Below, piece by piece: positions 9,473 through 17,304 of a stretch of 64,000 nucleotides of DNA. The notes below the pieces were generated by a model. That model had not been told where the DNA came from, did no database searches, and saw only the letters and a program-made list of their open reading frames with translations. This DNA is from Hydrogenoanaerobacterium sp032017025 (GTDB taxonomy: Bacteria > Bacillota > Clostridia > Oscillospirales > Ruminococcaceae): the NCBI RefSeq assembly GCF_032017025.1, contig NZ_DALZQO010000015.1:11320-75319 (forward strand), written 5' to 3'. The translations under genes and the position numbers were made by a program. Position 1 is the stretch's first letter; each line of letters opens with the position of its first letter.

Positions 9473-9607
9473 ATGATTAGAACTTATCAGCCTAAGAAAA
9501 TCCACAGACAGAAGGAACACGGCTTTCGTAAGAGAATGGCTACAAAAAGTGGGCGTAAAGTATTAGCTCGCAGAAGAGCAAAGGGCAGAAAGAGCCTGAG
9601 CTACTAA
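9473..9607 (+). CDS. rpmH: 50S ribosomal protein L34
   Basis: This 44-residue, very basic protein starts MIRTYQPKKIHRQKEHGF and ends RRAKGRKSLSY, as bacterial L34 does. It is the first plus-strand gene right of the origin, next to rnpA as in most bacteria. An AGGGAGGG ribosome site precedes the ATG. A terminator-like hairpin follows, so part of the transcripts probably stop before rnpA, giving more L34 than RnpA. Confidence 0.98.
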   Translation: MIRTYQPKKIHRQKEHGFRKRMATKSGRKVLARRRAKGRKSLSY

Positions 9608-9614
9608 AAATGAC

Positions 9615-9647
9615 GGCCACAATATTGTATTGTGGCCTTTCTTTTTT
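9615..9647 (+). terminator. Intrinsic terminator/attenuator after rpmH
   Basis: A ten-base perfect stem (GGCCACAATA paired with TATTGTGGCC, loop TTG) is followed by a T-rich run. No separate promoter is obvious before rnpA, so read-through is likely partial. Confidence 0.85.
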
Positions 9648-9670
9648 ACGATGAATTGAAAGGCAAATAG

Positions 9671-10015
9671 ATGCTTTACACAAAACCACTGAACAATAAC
9701 TGGGATTTTAAGCGGATGTATTCCCGCGGGAAATCTCAGGCGCATCCTCTGCTTGTGACGTATGTGATGAAGAACAAGCTAGGTTACAACCGGCTTGGAA
9801 TCACTGCCAGCAAAAAAATTGGCAATGCGGTAAAAAGAAACAGGGCAAGGCGCATTATAAAGCAGGCTTATTTTGAAGCGGAAAAAGAACTGGGTTGCGG
9901 TTACGATGTGGTGTTGGTTGCACGCGGACGAACCGTCGGTGCGAAATCAACCGATGTACTGCCCGTTTTTTTAAGCCATGCAAAAAAGCTTGGCTTTCTT
10001 GCGCAAACCAGGTAG
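9671..10015 (+). CDS. rnpA: Ribonuclease P protein component
   Basis: RnpA assists the RNase P RNA in maturing tRNA 5' ends. The 114-residue protein shows the family signature KRNRARRIIKQAY (RNR motif) and the N-terminal FKRMYSRGKS strand. AAAGG precedes the ATG. It lies between rpmH and yidD, the conserved arrangement. Confidence 0.97.
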   Translation: MLYTKPLNNNWDFKRMYSRGKSQAHPLLVTYVMKNKLGYNRLGITASKKIGNAVKRNRARRIIKQAYFEAEKELGCGYDVVLVARGRTVGAKSTDVLPVFLSHAKKLGFLAQTR

Positions 10016-10018
10016 CTT

Positions 10019-10261
10019 ATGAAAAAAGTTCTTCTGGCAATCATCCGGTTTTATCAAAAAGCAATATCGCCCTACAAACCTGCCTGCTGCAGGTTTTATC
10101 CAACCTGCTCTTCTTATGCCTTTGAGGCGGTTTCTCGTTTCGGCGCGATGAAGGGCGGGCTACTTGCATTTCTGCGCATTCTGCGCTGCAACCCTTACCA
10201 CAAGGGCGGCGTTGATTTTGTGCCGGAGCGTTTTACCCTGCGCCGCCAAAAAGCGGAATAG
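10019..10261 (+). CDS. yidD: Membrane protein insertion efficiency factor YidD
   Basis: This 80-residue protein has the YidD pattern: IRFYQKAISPYKPACCRFYPTCSSYA then a GGLLAFLRILRCNPYHKGG segment with its conserved cysteines. YidD is thought to help YidC-dependent insertion. It begins three bases after the rnpA stop. Confidence 0.96.
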   Translation: MKKVLLAIIRFYQKAISPYKPACCRFYPTCSSYAFEAVSRFGAMKGGLLAFLRILRCNPYHKGGVDFVPERFTLRRQKAE

Positions 10262-10427
10262 GGAAGAGATATTTGACTACGGAAAAAAGGCGGGCGCGGC
10301 CCGTGACCTCGGCTCACTTGTTGCTGTTCGTGTAATTTGGTAAACGAACAGGGAAAAGCCAAAAAGTAAATAACCACGCTGGTGTAGTCCGGGTTACCCA
10401 ATGCGTGGACTTGGAGGATAAGAACAC
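10262..10427 (+). ncRNA. Structured leader candidate upstream of yidC
   Basis: The spacer before yidC folds on paper into at least two strong stems: CTGTTCGT with ACGAACAG (about 10323-10350), and CCACGC with GCGTGG (about 10373-10407) closing over a GTAGTCCGGGTTACCC segment. GACTAC near 10275 could pair with GTAGTC in that segment. No known RNA family was recognised. It could be a cis-regulatory leader of yidC or a stand-alone small RNA. Confidence 0.4.
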
Positions 10428-11513
10428 ATGGATTTTATTTACACCGTAATCGGCTACCCCTTAGGCTGGGTAATGTGGGCATGCTACAAACTGCTGCACA
10501 ACTACGGTCTTGCGCTCATCGTTTTCACCCTAATCACCAAGCTGATTCTGCTGCCAATGGGCATCAATCAGCAGAAATCCTCGGTTAAAATGGCAATGTT
10601 CAAGCCAAAAATGGATGCCATTACAAAAAAATATGCAAACAACAAACAAAAACAGCAGGAAGAAATGGCCGCTTTATATGAAAAAGAGGGCTATAACCCC
10701 ATGAGCGGTTGCTTGCCGCTGCTCATTCAGTTTCCTATTCTGTTTGGTTTGATCGACGTTATTTATAAACCCCTTACCCATATTTTAAGATTCAGCAAAG
10801 CGGATATTCAAACCGGAATCGAGCTCGCAACCAAATTCTTTGGGGCAGATTCTGCTATTGTAAGACAAAATGTGGGTTTGCGCTCTGAGAACCTGATTTT
10901 TAAGGCACTGGAGGCAAGCCCTGAATTTGCGGCACAATGGGGACAAGGCTTTGCCGACAAAATTGCAAGCTTTGATCAGTCGTTTTTAGGGCTTGATTTG
11001 TCTCAGACTCCCGGTATGCGTCTTGAGTGGCTGTTGCTGATTCCGATTATTTCGGGTATCACCTCGTTCATGCTTTCTAGAATTTCAATGAAGATGACGG
11101 CTGCAACCTCGGGCGACAACGCGGCAATGAATGGTATGGGCAAGAGCATGATGCTGATGATGCCGATTATGTCGACAATCATTGCATTCCAGGTACCCGC
11201 GGGTGTTGGTATGTACTGGATACTCACCAACATTTTCTCGATGGCGCAGACTTGGTACTTGAACAAGAAGTATAACCCCGCTGAGATGCTGGAAAAAGCA
11301 AAAGCGGAAGAAGAATTGAGAAAAGAGCAGGAACGTGCAGAGCGTGCGGAACTGAAAAAGAAAATGGCGAGCGGTGAATATCAGGAAGTAGAACAGGAAA
11401 AAGCACTGACGCAAAAAGAGCTGAACCGCAAAAAGCTTGCGGAAGCCCGCCGCCGTGATGCCGAAAAATACGGTGAGGAATACACAGAAGTAACCGATGA
11501 AGACTTGAAATAG
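10428..11513 (+). CDS. yidC: Membrane protein insertase YidC/Oxa1 family
   Basis: YidC inserts and folds membrane proteins alone or with SecYEG. The 361-residue protein has five likely membrane segments: about residues 3-45, a long one near 95-115 (GCLPLLIQFPILFGLIDVIY), and a C-terminal group at 195-285 containing MYWILTNIFSMAQTWYLNKKY. The cytoplasmic charged loop at 46-90 is typical. A long acidic/basic tail (290-361) probably contacts the ribosome. GGAGG precedes the ATG. It may serve as the SpoIIIJ-type paralogue, given the spore-lineage gene sleB in the window. Confidence 0.96.
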   Translation: MDFIYTVIGYPLGWVMWACYKLLHNYGLALIVFTLITKLILLPMGINQQKSSVKMAMFKPKMDAITKKYANNKQKQQEEMAALYEKEGYNPMSGCLPLLIQFPILFGLIDVIYKPLTHILRFSKADIQTGIELATKFFGADSAIVRQNVGLRSENLIFKALEASPEFAAQWGQGFADKIASFDQSFLGLDLSQTPGMRLEWLLLIPIISGITSFMLSRISMKMTAATSGDNAAMNGMGKSMMLMMPIMSTIIAFQVPAGVGMYWILTNIFSMAQTWYLNKKYNPAEMLEKAKAEEELRKEQERAERAELKKKMASGEYQEVEQEKALTQKELNRKKLAEARRRDAEKYGEEYTEVTDEDLK

Positions 11514-11611
11514 CCGCCTGATATGCCGAAAACCTCTTTACCTCTAGGCATATTGAATTTAGATTATACGGAACGGATTAAAAAGGAACACAAACTTATG
11601 GAGGTGCTGTT

Positions 11612-12721
11612 TTGAACAGAGAAGCTATTTGTGTTGGAAAAACGGTAGAAGAAGCATTAGAACGTGCCTATGCAGAGCTTGGCGCAAACGGCGATAACTC
11701 GGAATTTGAGATATTGGAAAGACCCAAACGCAGCTTGTTTGGATTGAAAGTAACCCCCGCAAAGGTTAAGGTGACGATGGAAGTTCCCGATGAGGTGAAG
11801 CCTGCAGTGCCGAAGGCGGTTGTAAAACCTGCTGTAAAACCTGCACCAAAAAGTGAACCCAAGCCTGTTGAGCGTGCTACCGATGCTGCTGCTTCCGTTG
11901 CGAACCCTGCAACCGGCGAAAAGGTAGATTGTGCCGTAAAATATTTGAGCGCAATTTTTCAAGAAATGGGGCTTGCAGGGGTTGAAATTAAAGCAAGCAC
12001 ATCGCCTGACGGAGCTGTGCTTACCCTTAGCGGAGAGGGTCTGGGTGTACTGATTGGCCGTAGAGGCGAAACGCTTGATGCACTGCAGTATCTTTCCGGC
12101 CTTGTTGCAAACCGCCTGGAGGGTGATTATTTCCGCATTACGATTGATAGCGGTAACTACCGTGAAAAACGTGAAAAAACCTTGGAGCAGCTGGCCAAAA
12201 AGCTATCTGCACAGGTGATTAAAAACGGCAGAAACCTTACTCTTGAGCCGATGAACCCCTACGAAAGAAGGATCATCCATGCAACGGTTCAGAATATTGA
12301 GGGAGTTACCTCATCTTCGATCGGCGAAGAGCCAAACAGACGTGTTGTGATATCCACCACCACACCGCGCAAAAAATATCCGCCAAGAGACGGCGCGGAA
12401 AAAGGCGGCAAACGCCCTTATAACAACCGTGGCAGGGGCGGTAACGGCAGCCGTGGCGGTAACCGTGATGGAAAACCCCATGAATTCCGTAAGAACACCA
12501 ATACCGCACCGGTCAGCACACGCCCGAACGCGTTTGCCGACAGCATGAAAGCGGCACAGACACAAAAAAGCCGAATCGACGATTCACACTTTGAGATTGA
12601 GCCGCCGGTACGCACCGCAGCACCGCGCACCGTAGCAGAGGCAAAGCCGCAGGCACCGAAAAACACACCTCCGGCAGAAGTGAAGGACAAGCCGCTTTAC
12701 TCTAAAATTGATATCGACTAA
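11612..12721 (+). CDS. khpB: RNA-binding protein KhpB (Jag) with RG-rich tail
   Basis: KhpB (Jag, EloR) binds RNA with KhpA and affects cell elongation and division. Domains in order: Jag-N (1-57, ending in FGLKVTPAKVKV), a Pro/Ala/Lys linker (60-100), a KH domain (VLIGRRGETLDALQYL near 147) and an R3H domain (NPYERRIIHATVQNI near 215). The C-terminal 120 residues are unusual: an RG/NRG-rich stretch followed by a Pro/Ala-rich tail. The start is TTG with GGAGGTG seven bases upstream. It follows yidC as in most Firmicutes. Confidence 0.95.
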   Translation: MNREAICVGKTVEEALERAYAELGANGDNSEFEILERPKRSLFGLKVTPAKVKVTMEVPDEVKPAVPKAVVKPAVKPAPKSEPKPVERATDAAASVANPATGEKVDCAVKYLSAIFQEMGLAGVEIKASTSPDGAVLTLSGEGLGVLIGRRGETLDALQYLSGLVANRLEGDYFRITIDSGNYREKREKTLEQLAKKLSAQVIKNGRNLTLEPMNPYERRIIHATVQNIEGVTSSSIGEEPNRRVVISTTTPRKKYPPRDGAEKGGKRPYNNRGRGGNGSRGGNRDGKPHEFRKNTNTAPVSTRPNAFADSMKAAQTQKSRIDDSHFEIEPPVRTAAPRTVAEAKPQAPKNTPPAEVKDKPLYSKIDID

Positions 12722-12729
12722 ACAGCTTG

Positions 12730-12766
12730 GGAGGTTTCAAACAAACTCGTTTGAAACCTCCTTTTT
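12730..12766 (+). terminator. Intrinsic terminator after khpB
   Basis: GGAGGTTTCAAAC pairs perfectly with GTTTGAAACCTCC over a six-base loop, followed by TTTTT. It ends the rpmH-khpB transcript. Confidence 0.92.
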
Positions 12767-12832
12767 GCGGCGGGGAATGCCCGCAGAAAAACAACCTATG
12801 CACAACCAGATGAATCAAAAAGGAGAAATACT

Positions 12833-14206
12833 ATGTCGTTGGAAGCTACAACTATTGCCGCAATTTCAACCCCTCTTGCTGTCGGCGGCATTGGGGTAAT
12901 TCGTATTTCGGGCAAACAGGCGCGCCAGGTTGCATCAAAGGTGTTTTCACCGGTGGGCAGCCGCCAAATCTTAACGGTTTCGGGGTATACCGCTATTTAC
13001 GGGCGTGTATTTGACCAAGACGGCGACATTGACGATGCGGTGGTAACGGTATTTATTGCACCGCGAAGCTACACTGGCGAAGATGTTGTAGAAATTTCGT
13101 GCCATGGCGGGCTGTATCTGCTGCAGCGTACACTGCGTGCTGTTTTGGATGCGGGTGCGGTACCGGCTGCTGCAGGTGAATTTACAAAGCGCGCTTTTTT
13201 GAATGGTAAGTTGAGCCTAACGCAGGCCGAAGCTGTAATGGATTTGATTTCGGCGCAGGGGGAGCAAGCTGCGCGCTCTGCGCTTTCTATGCGCGACGGC
13301 AAATTGTTCCGTAAAATTTCCGGCATTACATCCGGTCTTCTTCAAACAGCGGCACATCTTTCTGCGTGGGTGGATTACCCTGAGGAGGAAATTCCTGAAA
13401 TCACCGACACAGAGATATTGACAGCGCTTACCACTGCGAAGGAACAGTTAGCCACCCTGCTCGCTACTTTTGATGTGGGCCGGGTGATGAAAGAGGGCGT
13501 TGAAACCGCTATTGTGGGTCGCCCAAATGTGGGTAAATCTACCTTGATGAACCTGCTTGCGGGTTTTCAGCGCAGTATTGTCACCGATATTCCGGGGACG
13601 ACTCGCGATATTGTGGAGGATACCGTCAATGTGGGCGGTGCGATATTGCGCCTTGCCGATACGGCAGGCTTGCGTGAAACCGACGACGTGGTGGAGAGCG
13701 TGGGAGTGGAGCTTGCGCGTAAAAAGCTGGAGACCGCGGGACTGGTGCTCGCTGTTTTCGATAGTTCCGACTTGTTATCGGACGAAGATATGAGACTCAT
13801 CGAGGCAATAAAGGGACGGCCTGCAATTGCCATTGTAAATAAATCTGATTTAGAGCAGAAAATTGATCTTGAATTGATCAAAAGCAGCATACCTCATCTT
13901 GTCTATACCTCTGCACAAAGCGGGCAGGGGGTAGAAGAACTTGCAAACGTGATTGCACAGGTGCTGGGGCTATATCATTTTGACACAAGTGCAGCTATGA
14001 TTGCGAACGAGCGCCAGCGGATCTGTGCGGAACGCGCAAAAACTGCCGTTGATGAGGCTCTTGCCGCCTTGAACAGCTGTTTTACCTTTGACGCGGTGAA
14101 TGTATGCATTGATGATGCCATTGCCGCCTTGCTGGAGCTTACGGGTGAAAGAGCGAGTGAAGCGGTGGTGAACGAGGTGTTCCACAATTTTTGTGTCGGT
14201 AAATAG
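12833..14206 (+). CDS. mnmE: tRNA modification GTPase MnmE
   Basis: MnmE, with MnmG, makes cmnm5U at tRNA wobble uridine 34. The 457-residue protein has the N-terminal formyl-THF-binding domain, a G domain (G1 GRPNVGKSTLMN, G3 DTAGLRE, G4 NKSD) at about 220-370, and the C-terminal CVGK with the conserved cysteine. AAGGAG precedes the ATG. Confidence 0.98.
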   Translation: MSLEATTIAAISTPLAVGGIGVIRISGKQARQVASKVFSPVGSRQILTVSGYTAIYGRVFDQDGDIDDAVVTVFIAPRSYTGEDVVEISCHGGLYLLQRTLRAVLDAGAVPAAAGEFTKRAFLNGKLSLTQAEAVMDLISAQGEQAARSALSMRDGKLFRKISGITSGLLQTAAHLSAWVDYPEEEIPEITDTEILTALTTAKEQLATLLATFDVGRVMKEGVETAIVGRPNVGKSTLMNLLAGFQRSIVTDIPGTTRDIVEDTVNVGGAILRLADTAGLRETDDVVESVGVELARKKLETAGLVLAVFDSSDLLSDEDMRLIEAIKGRPAIAIVNKSDLEQKIDLELIKSSIPHLVYTSAQSGQGVEELANVIAQVLGLYHFDTSAAMIANERQRICAERAKTAVDEALAALNSCFTFDAVNVCIDDAIAALLELTGERASEAVVNEVFHNFCVGK

Positions 14207-14216
14207 CGGGCAGCAC

Positions 14217-14450
14217 CCGCAAGCAATTCGGGCAAGGCACTGCGCGTTTCACTGGCTGCAAACCACGAAGCCGCAAGTTTTGCTCTTTAGTAGAAGAGAG
14301 TAGCCGCAAGCAATCCGGGCAAGACACTGTGCGTTTCACTGGCTGCAAGCCACGAAACCGCAAGTTTTGCTTTTTAGTAGAAGAGAGTAGCCGCAAGCAA
14401 TCCGGGCAAGGCACTGCCCATTTTACTGGCTGCAAACCTCGAAGCCGCAG
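14217..14450. repeat. Three tandem copies of an 87-bp repeat
   Basis: Copies begin at 14217, 14304 and 14391 (all start CCGCAAGCAA), giving an exact 87-bp period. The first two are nearly complete; the third stops near 14450. Each contains ACTGGCTGCAA and a purine-rich segment. Because 87 is a multiple of three, one minus-strand frame (14139-14492) stays open across the array and encodes a 29-residue repeat with CPDC or CPNC. I do not call it a gene: it has no ribosome site and overlaps mnmE. The function is unknown. Confidence 0.85.
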
Positions 14451-14509
14451 GAAAAGCCTGTTGCAGATTAGAAAAAAGAACTGCGCGCACATACAGGGGG
14501 GAAATTACA

Positions 14510-16414
14510 TTGGAATATAAAGCAGATAGCTATGATATAGCGGTGATTGGAGCAGGGCATGCGGGGGTAGAGGCTGCCCTTGCTTCAGCGCGCCTTGGAA
14601 TGAAGACGATTTTGTTTACCATAACGCTCGACGCAATCGCAAACATGCCATGCAACCCATCAATCGGCGGTACGGCGAAAGGGCATTTGGTGCGCGAAAT
14701 TGATGCACTGGGCGGTGAAATGGGTAAGGTAGCGGACAAGGCAATGATTCAAAGCCGTATGCTGAACCGTGGCAAAGGGCCTGCCGTGCACAGCTTGCGC
14801 GGGCAGATTGACCGCCAAGCATACCATGTACTGATGAAAAAAACGTTGGAGGCGCAGGAGAATCTCGACATAAAACAGGCGGAAATTGTCGAGGTTCGCG
14901 ATGACGGCAACGGGAATATCTGTGAGGTGGTCACCGCGCTTGAAGCGGTATATAAGGTGCGGGCAGCCATTTTGTGCACCGGTACCTACCTCAAAGGTAT
15001 GATCCATGTCGGTGATGTTTCTTATGAAAGCGGGCCCGATGGAACGCACGCAGCAAACAGATTATCCCAAAGATTACAAAAACTGGGGATAGAGCTGCGC
15101 CGTTTTAAAACCGGAACGCCTGCACGGGTACATCGCCGCAGTATCGATTTTACCCAACTTGAGGTGCAGCAGGGTGATGACCCGATTACGCCATTTTCGT
15201 TTGAAACGATTGATTCTCTGCAAAACAAGGCGGTTTGCCATATCGCATACACCAATGAACAAACCCATCAGGTAATTCGCGATAATATTCACCGCTCGCC
15301 GCTCTACAGCGGAAGAATTGAGGGGGTAGGACCCCGCTACTGCCCCAGCCTTGAGGATAAAGTGATGCGATTTGCCGATAAACCTCGCCATCAGATATTT
15401 GTTGAGCCGATGGGACTGGATACCGACGAAATGTACTTGCAGGGCATGAGCAGCAGCTTGCCGGAAGATGTGCAGATTGCATTTTACCGCACGGTAAAGG
15501 GGTTTGAAAACTTAAAAGTAATGCGAACCGCCTACGCAATTGAATACGATTGCTGCAATCCGCTGGATTTACGCCCCACGCTGGAATTTATTAAAATTAA
15601 CGGATTATACGGTGCGGGGCAGTTTAACGGCACCTCGGGCTACGAAGAAGCGGCCGCACAGGGCTTGTATGCTGCTGTGAATGCGGTGCGCAAGTTGAGA
15701 GGCCAGCCGCCTATGATTTTAGACAGGGCGAGCTCATACCTTGGCACATTGGTAGATGACCTTGTTACGAAGGGTTGCTCCGATCCATACCGTATGATGA
15801 CATCACGTTCGGNNNNNNNNNNCTTAATTTTACGGCAGGACAATGCAGACATCCGCCTTATCCCCATTGGGCATGAGGTAGGGCTGATTTCAGAGGAGCG
15901 GTATCAGCGCTATCTGCGCAAGCAGGAGCAAAAGAATGCTGAGATTAAGAGGCTTGAGAACACCGTCATTCCGCCAAGCAAGGAGCTCAACGAAATGCTT
16001 GTTTCACGTGAAACAGCCGCAGTGATTACCGGTGTACATCTTGCAGACTTGATTCGCCGCCCTCAAATTACCTACAACGATCTTGCACCGTTCGATAAAG
16101 AGCGGCCGATACTCGGGACCGATGTGGTGGAGCAGGCAGAGGTTGAAATTAAATATGCGGGTTACATTAAAAAACAGCTGGCCCAAGTAGAAGAAATGCG
16201 CCGTCTGGAGTGCAAGCCGCTGCCGCATAACATCGATTATAAAGCGATTGCAGGCTTACGGTTGGAGGCACGCGAAAAGCTGGAAAAGGTACAGCCGATT
16301 AATGTAGGGCAGGCATCGCGTATTTCGGGGGTAAGCCCCGCAGATATTTCGGTACTGCTGATTTATTTGGAGCAGCGGGGAGGAAAAAGAGAACATGAAC
16401 ATACCCAAGGATAG
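14510..16414 (+). CDS. mnmG: tRNA uridine-34 carboxymethylaminomethyl synthase MnmG (contains assembly gap)
   Basis: MnmG is the FAD-dependent partner of MnmE. About 634 residues, with the FAD motif GAGHAGVEAALASARLG at 15 and the family blocks NPSIGGTAKGHLVREIDALGG and GTGTYLKGMIHVG-like region. Ten Ns at 15813-15822 interrupt the conserved MTSR-EYRL-LRQDNAD segment; the frame continues correctly after them. The start is TTG at 14510 after a G-rich ribosome site. A perfect parS site lies in the coding sequence at 16000-16015. The 3' end overlaps rsmG by 20 bases. Confidence 0.96.
   Translation: MEYKADSYDIAVIGAGHAGVEAALASARLGMKTILFTITLDAIANMPCNPSIGGTAKGHLVREIDALGGEMGKVADKAMIQSRMLNRGKGPAVHSLRGQIDRQAYHVLMKKTLEAQENLDIKQAEIVEVRDDGNGNICEVVTALEAVYKVRAAILCTGTYLKGMIHVGDVSYESGPDGTHAANRLSQRLQKLGIELRRFKTGTPARVHRRSIDFTQLEVQQGDDPITPFSFETIDSLQNKAVCHIAYTNEQTHQVIRDNIHRSPLYSGRIEGVGPRYCPSLEDKVMRFADKPRHQIFVEPMGLDTDEMYLQGMSSSLPEDVQIAFYRTVKGFENLKVMRTAYAIEYDCCNPLDLRPTLEFIKINGLYGAGQFNGTSGYEEAAAQGLYAAVNAVRKLRGQPPMILDRASSYLGTLVDDLVTKGCSDPYRMMTSRSXXXXLILRQDNADIRLIPIGHEVGLISEERYQRYLRKQEQKNAEIKRLENTVIPPSKELNEMLVSRETAAVITGVHLADLIRRPQITYNDLAPFDKERPILGTDVVEQAEVEIKYAGYIKKQLAQVEEMRRLECKPLPHNIDYKAIAGLRLEAREKLEKVQPINVGQASRISGVSPADISVLLIYLEQRGGKREHEHTQG
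15813..15822. other. Assembly gap (10 N) inside mnmG
   Basis: Ten N characters break the conserved SRSEYRL region of MnmG. If the family motif is intact, only about seven bases are missing (completing E-Y-R), so ten is probably an arbitrary filler that happens to keep the frame. Confidence 0.9.
16000..16015. promoter_or_regulatory. parS site within mnmG
   Basis: TGTTTCACGTGAAACA is a perfect 16-bp palindrome identical to the consensus parS bound by ParB (Spo0J). It lies inside the mnmG coding sequence 7 kb from dnaA. Confidence 0.93.
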
Positions 16415-17108
16415 TTTAAAGAGCCAAGCTGCCGAATACGGCATTGATTTAACCGAGGAGCAGCTTGATAAACTGGAGTGCTATGCAAATACCTTGGTAG
16501 AGTGGAATGAAAAGATTAACCTGACCGCAATTACACAGCCAAATGAAATTGCCACGAAGCATTTTTTAGACAGCTTATTGCTGCTGCATGCCATAGAACT
16601 GCCGCAGAATGCCTCGCTGATTGATGTAGGCACCGGTGCCGGATTTCCTTCTGTACCCTGCAAGCTTGTGCGAAGTGATATCAATTTGACACTGCTCGAT
16701 AGCCTCAATAAACGCATCAACTTTTTAAATGCCTTATGCGAGGCGTTGGAAGTAAAGTCTACCAACATCCATGCCAGGGCAGAAGAGGGCGGACGAAACC
16801 CCGGCCTTCGTGAGCAGTTTGATGTTGCAACGGCGCGTGCAGTGGCAAATTTGCGCGAGCTTGCAGAATATTGCCTGCCGTTTGTAAAGGTTGGCGGCTT
16901 ATTTGTGGCCCTAAAAGGTTACGAAATTGACGATGAGTTGGATACAGCAAAAAAGGCAATCAAAGAGCTTGGCGGAAAGGTGCTAGAGGTAAAGAAATAT
17001 ATTTTACCCGATGACAGCAAAAGGTCAATTATTGTTATCAAAAAAATATCGCAAACTCCGGCAAAATATCCGCGACAATCCGCTAAAATATCAAAATCTC
17101 CACTTTAA
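16395..17108 (+). CDS. rsmG: 16S rRNA (guanine-527-N7) methyltransferase
   Basis: RsmG methylates G527 of 16S rRNA using SAM; its loss gives low-level streptomycin resistance in other bacteria. The 237-residue protein has NEKINLTAI at 36 and the SAM motif DVGTGAGFPSVPCKL at 75, then the TARAVANLRELAEYCLPF block. The start overlaps the mnmG end, indicating translational coupling. It ends with a short basic extension after the family core. Confidence 0.96.
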   Translation: MNIPKDSLKSQAAEYGIDLTEEQLDKLECYANTLVEWNEKINLTAITQPNEIATKHFLDSLLLLHAIELPQNASLIDVGTGAGFPSVPCKLVRSDINLTLLDSLNKRINFLNALCEALEVKSTNIHARAEEGGRNPGLREQFDVATARAVANLRELAEYCLPFVKVGGLFVALKGYEIDDELDTAKKAIKELGGKVLEVKKYILPDDSKRSIIVIKKISQTPAKYPRQSAKISKSPL

Positions 17109-17118
17109 TAGAGTGAAA

Positions 17119-17153
17119 AGCATCAGTATTTGACGAATATTGGTGCTTTTTTT
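17119..17153 (+). terminator. Intrinsic terminator after rsmG
   Basis: AGCATCAGTATT pairs with AATATTGGTGCT (two G-T wobbles) over a TGACG loop and is followed by a seven-T run. Confidence 0.85.
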
Positions 17154-17208
17154 GGATGTAAAATACTGGAAATACATGTAAACCTGTGCTATATTATAGC
17201 TACAGACG

Positions 17209-17276
17209 GCATACAAGGCTTAAACACCTCTGTAAAACCTTCCGTCAGTTTTACAAAGGGGACAAGCCTTGTATGC
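17209..17276. repeat. Long inverted repeat in the noc leader
   Basis: GCATACAAGGCTT (17209-17221) and AAGCCTTGTATGC (17264-17276) are a perfect 13-bp inverted pair. An inner pair, TGTAAAAC (17231-17238) with GTTTTACA (17248-17255), extends it. The structure ends 16 bases before the noc ribosome site and has no T-run, so it is not an ordinary terminator. Confidence 0.8.
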
Positions 17277-17304
17277 TGCGGCAGTTGAATTAGGAGGTGG
17301 CGCT

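Noticed and set aside
10360..10410. c-di-GMP-I riboswitch upstream of yidC
   Set aside because: Only the 3' GGGTTACC-type segment resembles it; the upstream receptor half and tetraloop are missing.
14139..14492. 117-residue minus-strand frame with CPDC repeats
   Set aside because: Overlaps the end of mnmE, lacks a ribosome site, and is explained by the 87-bp tandem repeat; kept only as a finding.
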